8,430 bases of DNA from an uncultured Micrococcales bacterium (GTDB lineage Bacteria; Actinomycetota; Actinomycetes; Actinomycetales; Microbacteriaceae), in assembly GCA_903820955.1 (NCBI GenBank), contig CAIJJH010000107.1:1-8430 (forward strand), given 5' to 3'. The notes beneath the pieces were generated by a model. That model was given only the letters and a program-made list of their open reading frames with translations, did no database searches and was not told the origin of the DNA. Position numbers and translations under genes: made by a program. This document shows, piece by piece, positions 1 through 5,658 of this stretch (position 1 is its first letter; every line of letters starts with the position of its first letter).

Positions 1-843
1 CAGAACACCGACCACGCCATCGCGGCCGCCCACCACAGCTCGCTGGCCCACGGTCTTGCCTCGCGCGCAATGAAGGCCGTGAACCCGAACATTCGCACCG
101 GTATCGCACTGAACATGACCAACTACCGACTCGAAGACGCAACCGACCCCGACCTAGCGGCTCTCGGCGGCCTGCTTGATTCTCACATCAACCGCTGGTG
201 GCTCGACGGCATCACCAAGGGTGCATACCCACAGAACCTGGTTGAGCTCTACGGCGATCGCCTAGCGAAGCACGTCCACGAGGGCGACATGAGCATTGTG
301 AAGGTTCAGACCGACCTAGTCGGAATCAACTACTACTCAGACTCTTTCGTTGGTTTGCCAAGGCCTGAAGACAAGCCGATGAGCGAGGGCGGGCTGTTCC
401 CGTTCCCTCAGCGCTCCAACGGCACCTCACCTGGCCCGCACACCGACATGGGTTGGCCAATCACTCCCGAGGGCCTTCACGACCTACCGCTTAGAATTGC
501 CCGCGATTGGCCAGAGATCAAAGAGTTGGCCGTCACCGAAAACGGCGCCGCCTACCCTGAGGGGCCAGACGAAAATGGCGAAGTAATTGACAACCGCCGA
601 GTCGAATACCTGACCAACCACATCGAGGCGCTCGGTCGAGCTATCGCCGAGGGGGCACCCGTGAAAGGATATTTCGCGTGGTCTTTCATGGACAATTACG
701 AGTGGGCTGAAGGCTATGCCAAGCGATTCGGAATCGTCCACGTCGACTTTGATACCCAGGTGCGAACACCAAAGGATTCCGCCAAGGCTTATGCGTCTAT
801 AATCGCTACGCGGGGGGATTTCTCTTCACTCATCAAGTCATAA
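1..843 (+). CDS. GH1 beta-glucosidase, C-terminal part (5' end outside window)
   Basis: Glycoside hydrolase family 1 enzyme that hydrolyses beta-glucosides or short beta-glucans by a retaining mechanism. It is probably cytoplasmic, acting on imported oligosaccharides. The frame is open from base 1 and runs 280 codons to TAA; family members are about 450-480 residues, so roughly the first 190 are missing, including the acid/base NEP motif. Visible GH1 landmarks, numbered from the window edge, are AAHHSSLAHGLA (9-20), GINYYS (108-113, whose Tyr contacts the nucleophile), the nucleophile in VTENGA (Glu at 538-540, residue 180), and WSFMDNYEW (227-235) with the Glu/Trp sugar contacts, followed by GYAKRFGIVHVDF. 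The Met at 70 is internal because homology extends upstream of it. It is followed after 17 bases by a LacI regulator, probably in one transcript. Family assignment is secure; the exact substrate (cellobiose, laminaribiose, other) cannot be read from this part. Confidence 0.95.
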   Translation, partial: QNTDHAIAAAHHSSLAHGLASRAMKAVNPNIRTGIALNMTNYRLEDATDPDLAALGGLLDSHINRWWLDGITKGAYPQNLVELYGDRLAKHVHEGDMSIVKVQTDLVGINYYSDSFVGLPRPEDKPMSEGGLFPFPQRSNGTSPGPHTDMGWPITPEGLHDLPLRIARDWPEIKELAVTENGAAYPEGPDENGEVIDNRRVEYLTNHIEALGRAIAEGAPVKGYFAWSFMDNYEWAEGYAKRFGIVHVDFDTQVRTPKDSAKAYASIIATRGDFSSLIKS

Positions 844-848
844 CGCAC

Positions 849-854
849 GGGAGG
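849..854 (+). promoter_or_regulatory. Ribosome binding site deciding a TTG start
   Basis: GGGAGG lies six bases before the TTG at 861. This strong Shine-Dalgarno core supports TTG 861 as the repressor start. It sits in the 17-base gap after the beta-glucosidase stop, consistent with translation from a shared message. Confidence 0.75.
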
Positions 855-860
855 CTTAAA

Positions 861-1865
861 TTGACACCAAAGCCACGCGCAACGTACTCGATGATTGCGA
901 AAGAAGCAGGCGTTTCAGAAGCAACCGTTTCACGAGTTCTCAACGGCGACGCAAGAGTCGACGGAGACCGCGCAAAGAGCGTACTAGATGTCGTCGAGCG
1001 CCTCGGCTACCGAAAAAACCGCGCAGCCACCGCCCTCGCCTCTGGCAGAACGAACCTAATCGCAGTGGTAATCGACAACGACCTTTCGATCTTCTCCGAC
1101 CCTTTCTGGGGCACGGTCACCTCGGGCATTAGCCGCGTGCTGATGGAGAACGAACTACAAACCCTCCTGCTGGTCACCTCGGTCTCTTCGGTCGACGGCC
1201 CAGTCGCTCACTACCTGCAAGCCGGTGAGGTCGACGGCGCAATTTTCTTCCAGCTTCACAAAGACGCCTTGGTGCGCAAGCTCGCCAAGACCGGCCTACC
1301 AATCGTCATCGCCGGCAGCCCGCACGCAACCACCGACTTCGTCTTCGTCGACACCGACAACTTCGGCGGCGGCCACGCAGCAACCAAGCACCTGGTCAAC
1401 CGCGGCTGCAAGAAGGTGGCAATCATCACCGGAGACATCGAGACCGTTGCCGGCCACCAGCGCCTAGACGGTTACCACCAGGCCTACAGAGAGCTCGGAC
1501 GCGTTCCAGCCAAAGCACTAACCGCTTACGGTGACTACTCCTACGAGAGCGGAAAGCGCGAAATGGCTCGCCTGCTCGCAGATCAGTCAGACATCGATGG
1601 CGTATTCGCTTGCAACGACCTCATGGCCCTCGGTGCAATAGCGGCGATCGAAGAGCGCGGGCTAACCGTGCCAAACGACGTTGCGGTAATCGGCTTTGAC
1701 GATAGCGTAGTTGCCCAAACCTCAAGACCTGGCCTGACTTCGGTTCGCCAAGACATCGTCGCCCTGGGCGAGGCAGCAGCAGAGCTTATGATCGCCCAGC
1801 TTCGCAATGAGCCGGTCGAACCACGGATCTTGCCAACGCAACTTGTGATTCGCGAGTCGGCCTAA
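861..1865 (+). CDS. LacI-family transcriptional repressor
   Basis: Sugar-responsive DNA-binding regulator of 334 residues, a normal length for the family. The N-terminal HTH spans about 9-29 (YSMIAKEAGVSEATVSRVLNG), with recognition helix VSEATVSRV of the xATVSR type. A hinge helix (52-62, RAATALASG) carries Leu59 at the position that normally inserts into the operator's central CG step. The rest is a periplasmic-binding-like effector domain: VDTDN (164-168), GHQRLDGY (198-205, the Arg contacting ligand in relatives), CNDLMALGA (251-259), IGFDDS (277-282) and the dimer-side SRPGLTSVRQD (288-298). The start is TTG with a strong RBS. It is downstream of the GH1 gene and convergent with the secreted binding protein, so it probably represses sugar-use genes and is released by a glucoside. 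The two candidate operators at 3613-3650 fit this class of recognition helix. Its ligand and actual targets are inference. Confidence 0.96.
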   Translation: MTPKPRATYSMIAKEAGVSEATVSRVLNGDARVDGDRAKSVLDVVERLGYRKNRAATALASGRTNLIAVVIDNDLSIFSDPFWGTVTSGISRVLMENELQTLLLVTSVSSVDGPVAHYLQAGEVDGAIFFQLHKDALVRKLAKTGLPIVIAGSPHATTDFVFVDTDNFGGGHAATKHLVNRGCKKVAIITGDIETVAGHQRLDGYHQAYRELGRVPAKALTAYGDYSYESGKREMARLLADQSDIDGVFACNDLMALGAIAAIEERGLTVPNDVAVIGFDDSVVAQTSRPGLTSVRQDIVALGEAAAELMIAQLRNEPVEPRILPTQLVIRESA

Positions 1866-1883
1866 AAAATTTTGAGTTAAAGA

Positions 1884-1915
1884 AATCGGCCCCCAGCAAA
1901 AGCCGGGGGCCGATT
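1884..1915. terminator. Bidirectional rho-independent terminator
   Basis: A perfect 11-bp GC-rich stem (1884-1894 with 1905-1915, core CGGCCCCC/GGGGGCCG) encloses a 10-base loop containing GCAAAAGC. On the plus strand it is followed by the T-containing run CTTGTTGCTT. On the minus strand it leads into a T-rich tract (complement of 1864-1883). It lies between the repressor stop (1865) and the convergent secreted-protein stop (1929), so it can end both transcripts. Confidence 0.9.
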
Positions 1916-1928
1916 CTTGTTGCTTAGG

Positions 1929-3479
1929 TTACTTGGTTGCCTTAGCAGCAGTCGTCTTGCTTAGCGACAGAGCAGAACCTGCACTGTTGTGAGCGGTGAC
2001 TAGTACACGTAGGTACTTGCCGACGTCAGCAGTTACAACCTTGTGGCTTGCGGTGGTTGCACCAGCAATTACCGAGCACTTTGCCGAGGAAGCCGGAGCT
2101 GCCTTGGTTGCTACGGTTGCCTTTACGGTGCAGCGGTACCACTTGTAGCTGTAGGTTGCGGTGCTTCCGGTGTAGCTACCCTTGCCAGCGGTAAGACTCT
2201 TACCAACCTTGGCGGTACCTGCAACGGTTGCTGCTACGCGAACCGACGGCTTGGTAACTGCAGCCGGGAGGGCTGGGGTTACTCCGCCGTTGAAGGCTAC
2301 GTCATCGATTGCGTAGTTCTGGCCACCGACTGCAATTGCTGCCGCACCGGTGTAGCTCGGAACATCTCCACTGTTTACGAAGTCAGGGAAGATTACTACC
2401 TTCTGGTAGGTCTTCGCTGCGTCGTAGCCACGAGCCATCGACATGTCGACGCTTAGGTGGTTCCAACCTGGCGAGACCTCAACAGCTGCGTTGGCGGTCG
2501 AGTTGTCGGTTCCAACTAGCTGAACCTGAACGGGCGTCTTCACGGTGTCTGGTGAGAAGAAGTTCATGGTTACTGTTCCAGCAACCTTGATGTGAGAAGG
2601 GCTTCCGTCGTAAAGGTTTACGCCAGCCCATGGCTGTCCGGCCTTCGAGATCTGAAGAACCTTGCCGCCGTTACCTCCGGCAGGTGCGTCAGCCTGAGTG
2701 GTGATAGCACCTTCGAATGCACAGGCCCAGTGGCCATCGCCCGCAGGGCATCCGCCAACGGCTAGTAGGCCATCGGTGTCAGCGTTCTCGAACGAAAGCA
2801 CCTTCGCGGTTGCGTTTACCGGAGCGGCTGCACCAATCGCTGGAGTGACTCCACCGTTGAATGCAACGTCGTCGATAGCGTAGTTCTGGTTGTTCACGGC
2901 TGCAGCAGCGGCGCCAGCATAGCTAGGGACGTCTCCACCGTTGACAAAGTCTGGGAAGAAAACGAGCTTCTGGTAGGTCTTTCCTGCGTCGTAACCCTGA
3001 GCAGCAGACATGTCTACGCTGACGTGGTTCCAACCTGGTGAAACTTCAACGGCTGCGTTAGCGGCGCCGCCTTCGTTTGCAACGAGCTGGATTTGCACTG
3101 GGGTGTGAACGGTCTCTGGCGAGTAAACATTCATCGTGACTAAGCCTGCAATGCTGGTGTTGCCATCCAAGGTTCCGTCGTAAAGGTTTACGCCAGCCCA
3201 GGGCTGTCCGGACTTCGTGATCTGAAGAACCTTGCCACCGTTGTTACCTGCTGGTGCGTCTACCTGAGCGGTGACTGCACCTTCAAAAGCGCACTCCCAA
3301 GTTGCGCCACCACATGGGTTTACAGAGTTGAGGCTGTAGGTGTCGGCAGTTTCGAAGGTGAGAACCTTCGGGTTTGCGGTAGCGGCCTGCGCTGGAGCTG
3401 CGACGCTACCAAGTAAAGCGAATGCCGCTAGCAGAGCAGTTGTGCCTGCAAGCGCCTTTCGGCTGAAGTTGGTTTTCAT
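1929..3479 (-). CDS. Secreted protein with two tandem carbohydrate-binding-like modules and a C-terminal Ig-like domain
   Basis: Exported protein of 516 residues. A Sec signal peptide (1-32) has a basic start (MKTNFSRK), a hydrophobic core and cleavage near APAQA. Two homologous modules follow, about residues 37-212 and 225-402, each with a Cys pair near its start (C56/C63; C244/C253), the shared GQPWAGVNLYDG, VxMNxxSPxTVxTPVQ, NAAVEVSPGWNH and QNYAIDDVAFNGGVTPA. This pattern resembles, from memory, beta-sandwich modules attached to marine bacterial laminarinases and other glycoside hydrolases. Residues about 411-512 form an actinobacterial Ig-like repeat (YSYKWYRC, VVTADVGKYLRVLVTA) with C450/C468. 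No catalytic domain, LPXTG signal or C-terminal helix is visible, so it is probably released or loosely wall-bound. The start at 3479 is chosen for the signal peptide and the AAAGG site upstream; a 33-codon in-frame extension lacks export features. Glycan binding is inferred, and the ligand is unknown. Confidence 0.85.
   Translation of the reverse strand: MKTNFSRKALAGTTALLAAFALLGSVAAPAQAATANPKVLTFETADTYSLNSVNPCGGATWECAFEGAVTAQVDAPAGNNGGKVLQITKSGQPWAGVNLYDGTLDGNTSIAGLVTMNVYSPETVHTPVQIQLVANEGGAANAAVEVSPGWNHVSVDMSAAQGYDAGKTYQKLVFFPDFVNGGDVPSYAGAAAAAVNNQNYAIDDVAFNGGVTPAIGAAAPVNATAKVLSFENADTDGLLAVGGCPAGDGHWACAFEGAITTQADAPAGGNGGKVLQISKAGQPWAGVNLYDGSPSHIKVAGTVTMNFFSPDTVKTPVQVQLVGTDNSTANAAVEVSPGWNHLSVDMSMARGYDAAKTYQKVVIFPDFVNSGDVPSYTGAAAIAVGGQNYAIDDVAFNGGVTPALPAAVTKPSVRVAATVAGTAKVGKSLTAGKGSYTGSTATYSYKWYRCTVKATVATKAAPASSAKCSVIAGATTASHKVVTADVGKYLRVLVTAHNSAGSALSLSKTTAAKATK
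2274..2807 (-). repeat. Second copy of duplicated module coding sequence
   Basis: Encodes residues about 225-402 of the secreted protein. Matching landmarks lie 567-570 bases from those of the other copy, for example TAAAGGTTTA at 2611 versus 3181 and GCGTAGTTCT at 2311 versus 2878. Nucleotide identity is high in these blocks and lower around the Cys-containing start of the module. Confidence 0.85.
2844..3371 (-). repeat. First copy of duplicated module coding sequence
   Basis: Encodes residues about 37-212 of the secreted protein, the N-terminal member of the tandem duplication. The two copies differ by a few short indels (period 188-190 codons) and keep the same Cys pair, WAGVNLYDG and AIDDVAFNGGVTPA signatures. 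Confidence 0.85.
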
Positions 3480-3589
3480 TTTGAGCCTTTCATCGATGGT
3501 TATGAAAAGTGGCTCGAAGGCTGGACGCTCTCGTGTGCACGACCGACCAACGAAGTCACTCAAAACGCGCGCACACACGTCTAACTTGA

Positions 3590-3617
3590 ATACTAGGTAA
3601 ATATTTAGGAGCGTGAA
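3590..3617 (-). promoter_or_regulatory. Candidate promoter of the secreted binding-protein gene
   Basis: On the minus strand, TTCACG (3612-3617, a 4/6 match to the -35 consensus) and TAGTAT (3590-3595, a 4/6 match to the -10) are separated by 16 bases. This would start transcription near 3583, giving a leader of roughly 100 bases. The -35 overlaps the palindromic operator at 3613-3628, an arrangement that would allow repression by blocking polymerase. Assignment is by eye. Confidence 0.4.
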
Positions 3618-3628
3618 AGCGATTTCAC
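3613..3628. promoter_or_regulatory. LacI-family operator, near-perfect palindrome
   Basis: GTGAAAGCGATTTCAC is a 16-bp inverted repeat with 7 of 8 base pairs symmetrical and the central CG typical of LacI-family operators. Bases 3614-3627 match every fixed position of the general pattern TGWAANCGNTNWCA. It lies about 134 bases before the secreted-protein start and overlaps the likely -35. The likely binder is the LacI-family protein encoded at 861-1865, though this is inferred from proximity and family. Confidence 0.7.
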
Positions 3629-3636
3629 AGAAAAAC

Positions 3637-3650
3637 TGTAAGCGTTACCG
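3637..3650. promoter_or_regulatory. Second, weaker LacI-type operator-like site
   Basis: TGTAAGCGTTACCG has a perfect left half-site and central CG but a right half that appears shifted by one base (GTAA-GCG-TTAC symmetry). It matches 9 of 11 fixed positions of the pattern fitted by its neighbour. Its centre is 23 bp from the other site's centre, about two helical turns, which would place two dimers on the same DNA face. Confidence 0.5.
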
Positions 3651-3675
3651 AATCTTTATTTAGCCCGAAATGCTT

Positions 3676-4449
3676 CTAGTCGAGGAGGTTTGCGATTGAA
3701 GGCAAGATCTCGGTTGGTCTGAACGGGTATTTAGCGATTTCGGCGTCATCTGCGATGCCGGTGAGCACTAGGACGGTGTGCAAACCAGCTTCGATTCCGG
3801 CCACCACGTCGGTGTCCATGCGGTCACCGATCATGCCGGTCGACTCCGAGTGGGCGCCAATCTTGCGCATCGCACTTCTAAACATCATCGGGTTCGGCTT
3901 GCCTACGATGTAGGGCTCCTTGCCTGTGGCCTTGGTAATCAGCGCGGCAACCGAGCCGGTGGCTGGCATAACGCCCTCGGCCGATGGGCCGGTAGCGTCG
4001 GGGTTGGTGGCGATGAACCGAGCTCCACCATTAATGAGTCGAATCGCCTTGGTTAGCACCTCGAAGTTGAAGTTGCGTGTCTCGCCGAGCACCACGTAGT
4101 CGGGGTTGACCTCGGTTTGGGTGTAACCAACCTCGTGAAGGGCATGGGTCATTCCGCTCTCGCCGATGACGAATGCGGTTCCGTGAGGCTTCTGCTTGTT
4201 CAAAAACGAGGCCGTCGCCAACGCGGACGTCCAAATGCGCTCTTCGGGAACATCAAGGCCACCGAGGCGAAGTCGAGCCGAAAGGTCGCGAGGGGTGTAG
4301 ATCGAGTTGTTGGTCAGCACCAAGAAGGGTGTGCCGTCGGCTTGCCACTTGGCGATAACTTCGGCAGCTCCTGGGAGGGCCTTGCCCTCGTGCACGAGCA
4401 CGCCATCCATGTCGGTTAGCCAAGAAGTGATTGCGCTTCGATCTGTCAT
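3676..4449 (-). CDS. HAD-IIA family sugar/nucleotide phosphatase (NagD-like)
   Basis: Cytoplasmic Mg-dependent phosphatase of the haloacid dehalogenase superfamily, subfamily IIA, 257 residues, close to the usual length. Motif I is TDMDGVLV (12-19), with nucleophile Asp13 and acid/base Asp15. Motif II is LTNNS (45-49). IATNPD (146-151) belongs to the cap-linked region. Lys184 lies in VGKPNP (182-187), and motif III is IGDRMDTDV (207-215), with metal-binding Asp209 and Asp214. Relatives dephosphorylate nucleotides, phosphoglycolate, glycerol phosphate or p-nitrophenyl phosphate, and substrate cannot be predicted from motifs. The ATG at 4449 is supported by motif I starting 12 residues in. There is no convincing Shine-Dalgarno, but TATCCT sits six bases upstream, suggesting a leaderless message. 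No terminator is evident between its stop and the promoter region of the downstream binding-protein gene. Confidence 0.92.
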   Translation of the reverse strand: MTDRSAITSWLTDMDGVLVHEGKALPGAAEVIAKWQADGTPFLVLTNNSIYTPRDLSARLRLGGLDVPEERIWTSALATASFLNKQKPHGTAFVIGESGMTHALHEVGYTQTEVNPDYVVLGETRNFNFEVLTKAIRLINGGARFIATNPDATGPSAEGVMPATGSVAALITKATGKEPYIVGKPNPMMFRSAMRKIGAHSESTGMIGDRMDTDVVAGIEAGLHTVLVLTGIADDAEIAKYPFRPTEILPSIANLLD

Positions 4450-4451
4450 GA

Positions 4452-4480
4452 TTCAAGGATACCAAACCGAGGTTTACTCT
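4452..4480 (+). promoter_or_regulatory. Candidate leaderless promoter of RNA methyltransferase
   Basis: TACTCT (4475-4480) ends six bases before the ATG at 4487. A weak -35-like TTCAAG (4452-4457) precedes it with 17-base spacing. No Shine-Dalgarno lies before the start, consistent with a leaderless message, which is common in actinobacteria. Confidence 0.45.
4456..4461 (-). promoter_or_regulatory. Candidate -10 box, leaderless promoter of HAD phosphatase
   Basis: TATCCT on the minus strand (4/6 match to TATAAT) ends six bases before the ATG at 4449. Transcription would begin at or next to the start codon. No clear -35 is visible 16-18 bases further upstream. Confidence 0.4.
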
Positions 4481-4486
4481 AGATGA

Positions 4487-5113
4487 ATGACTGAAAGCCA
4501 TGAGCAAACAACCTGGGGCGTTGGCCCTTGGCAAGGCCCTTGGCCAACCGATGATTTCTACGACCCGGAGCTGCTCGAAAACGGTGACACCCGCAACGTC
4601 CTCGACCACTTTCGCTACTGGAAGATGGAGTCGATCATCGCCGAGCTCGACTCACGCCGCCACAAGTTTCACGTTGCCATCGAAAACTGGCAGCACGACC
4701 TAAACATCGGTTCGATTGTTCGCACGGCCAACGCGTTTTTAGCCGCCGAGGTTCACATCATCGGCAACCGTCGCTGGAACCGCAGGGGAGCGATGGTCAC
4801 CGACCGCTACCAGCACGTTACGCATCACCCAACCGTCGAGGATTTCGTGGCCTGGGCGAAAGGCGCCAACCTGCCGATTATCGCAATCGACAACGTGCCG
4901 GGTTGCAAGCAGATCGAAACCTATGAGCTGCCGGAATCTTGCGTCTTCTTATTCGGTCAAGAGGGGCCAGGACTTAGCGAGCCGGCCATCGAGGCCGCCG
5001 AGGTCGTGCTCGAGATCACTCAGTTTGGCTCCACCCGTTCGATCAACGCCAGCGCAGCAGCGGCGATCACCATGCACGCCTGGGTGCAACAGCACCTCTT
5101 TAGCCGCAGCTAA
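4487..5113 (+). CDS. TrmH/SpoU-family (SPOUT) RNA 2'-O-methyltransferase
   Basis: S-adenosylmethionine-dependent RNA methyltransferase of 208 residues with a trefoil-knot SPOUT fold, expected to methylate ribose 2'-OH in tRNA or rRNA. Motif 1 is NIGSIVRTANAF (73-84), with the catalytic Arg79. Motif 2 is LFGQEGPGLS (155-164), and motif 3 is ITQFGSTRSINASAAAA (177-193), forming the knot and cofactor site. The usual Pro of motif 3 (I-P-x) is replaced by Thr-Gln, while the Ser-Ile-Asn-Ala-Ser core is kept. An N-terminal stretch of about 60 residues (Trp/Pro-rich at 10-20) precedes the catalytic domain and may contact RNA. The ATG at 4487 is used because the ATG at 4483 hits a stop after three codons. 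The gene is divergent from the HAD phosphatase and overlaps the next convergent gene by 14 bases. The target nucleotide is unknown. Confidence 0.92.
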   Translation: MTESHEQTTWGVGPWQGPWPTDDFYDPELLENGDTRNVLDHFRYWKMESIIAELDSRRHKFHVAIENWQHDLNIGSIVRTANAFLAAEVHIIGNRRWNRRGAMVTDRYQHVTHHPTVEDFVAWAKGANLPIIAIDNVPGCKQIETYELPESCVFLFGQEGPGLSEPAIEAAEVVLEITQFGSTRSINASAAAAITMHAWVQQHLFSRS

Positions 5114-5564
5114 AGTCGCTCTGCTCAACGTATTCGGCATCTGGGTCATCGGTTCCAACCTCGATGTTGTGCAAGTGGGCACCCTTATAGACGGTTCCAA
5201 TCGAAACCGATTCGCTGTCGTAGTCCTCGTCGTTGTCGTCGAATAGGTCGATATCGATCTGGGCGTTTTTGCAGGTCTTTACCGCGACGATGTCTACGAA
5301 GGTGCAGGTGTCGAACTTCGTGCAGTTGTCTTCACCGAGGTCGTCGACAATCAGTTCGGGCACATAGACCGGAGTCGACTTAGTCTTTGTCGGCTTTGGT
5401 GTGGGCTTCGGGCTTTGAAAAGGAGTTTGGGTGGGTGTCGCCGAGGCGCTCGCCGAGGTAGTCGGGCGGTTGCTGTGCGGCTGCGGCACCAGCGAACCGA
5501 TTGCGTAGAAAACAACCAGGACGCCCAAACCGATGACCACGCCTTTACGCACAAATACCCCCAT
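5100..5564 (-). CDS. Membrane-anchored small extracellular protein, function unknown
   Basis: Predicted 154-residue protein not recognised as a named family. A short basic N-terminus is followed by one hydrophobic helix (about 8-26, GVVIGLGVLVVFYAIGSLV), probably an uncleaved signal anchor. A Ser/Thr/Pro/Lys-rich linker (about 30-66) leads to a small outward-facing domain (about 68-154). This domain has four cysteines (C81, C87, C98, C153), able to form two disulfides, and an acidic patch (LFDDNDEDYD, 107-116) that could bind cations. The C-terminal pattern (CTFVDIVAVKTC ... DFSCG) resembles small beta-sandwich domains of actinobacterial exported proteins, by impression only. The ATG at 5564 has a GAAGGT site about ten bases upstream. 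It is divergent from purA and overlaps the 3' end of the methyltransferase by 14 bases. Confidence 0.75.
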   Translation of the reverse strand: MGVFVRKGVVIGLGVLVVFYAIGSLVPQPHSNRPTTSASASATPTQTPFQSPKPTPKPTKTKSTPVYVPELIVDDLGEDNCTKFDTCTFVDIVAVKTCKNAQIDIDLFDDNDEDYDSESVSIGTVYKGAHLHNIEVGTDDPDAEYVEQSDFSCG

Positions 5565-5604
5565 CGAAGAATTACCTTCAGCCTAGAGCCCACCGCCGAC
5601 TAAA

Positions 5605-5614
5605 CTTGTATAAG
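5605..5614. promoter_or_regulatory. Shared, near-symmetrical -10 region of divergent purA and anchored-protein genes
   Basis: CTTGTATAAG reads as TATAAG on the plus strand (5609-5614, 5/6 match to TATAAT) and as TATACA on the minus strand (5607-5612). Predicted starts near 5621 and 5600 give leaders of about 38 and 36 bases to purA (5659) and the 154-residue gene (5564). No strong -35 is visible on either side. Confidence 0.5.
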
Positions 5615-5658
5615 TGCCCGTCGGCACGAAACAAGCGAACTTTAGAAACGAGTTAGCC

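Noticed and set aside
484..741. Minus-strand open frame of 85 codons inside the beta-glucosidase
   Set aside because: Lies opposite conserved GH1 motifs; has no family resemblance or start signals.
2043..2456. Plus-strand open frame of 137 codons with many Cys and Gly
   Set aside because: Antisense shadow of the secreted protein; its odd Cys-rich composition comes from reading Ala/Thr-rich codons backwards.
3531..3542. TCGTG-TG-CACGA palindrome in the leader of the secreted-protein gene
   Set aside because: The two-base centre cannot form a stable hairpin loop, it lacks the operator pattern seen further upstream, and short palindromes are common by chance.
3480..3578. In-frame N-terminal extension of the secreted protein
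   Set aside because: The 33 extra residues would bury the signal peptide; the ATG at 3479 has a good AAAGG site, and the extension covers the leader region.
3340..3600. Plus-strand open frame of 86 codons running into the promoter region
   Set aside because: Reverse of the signal-peptide coding region and leader; no ribosome site or recognisable protein.
5614..5658. GTG-initiated extension of purA
   Set aside because: Adds 15 residues not typical of the family and overlaps the probable -10.
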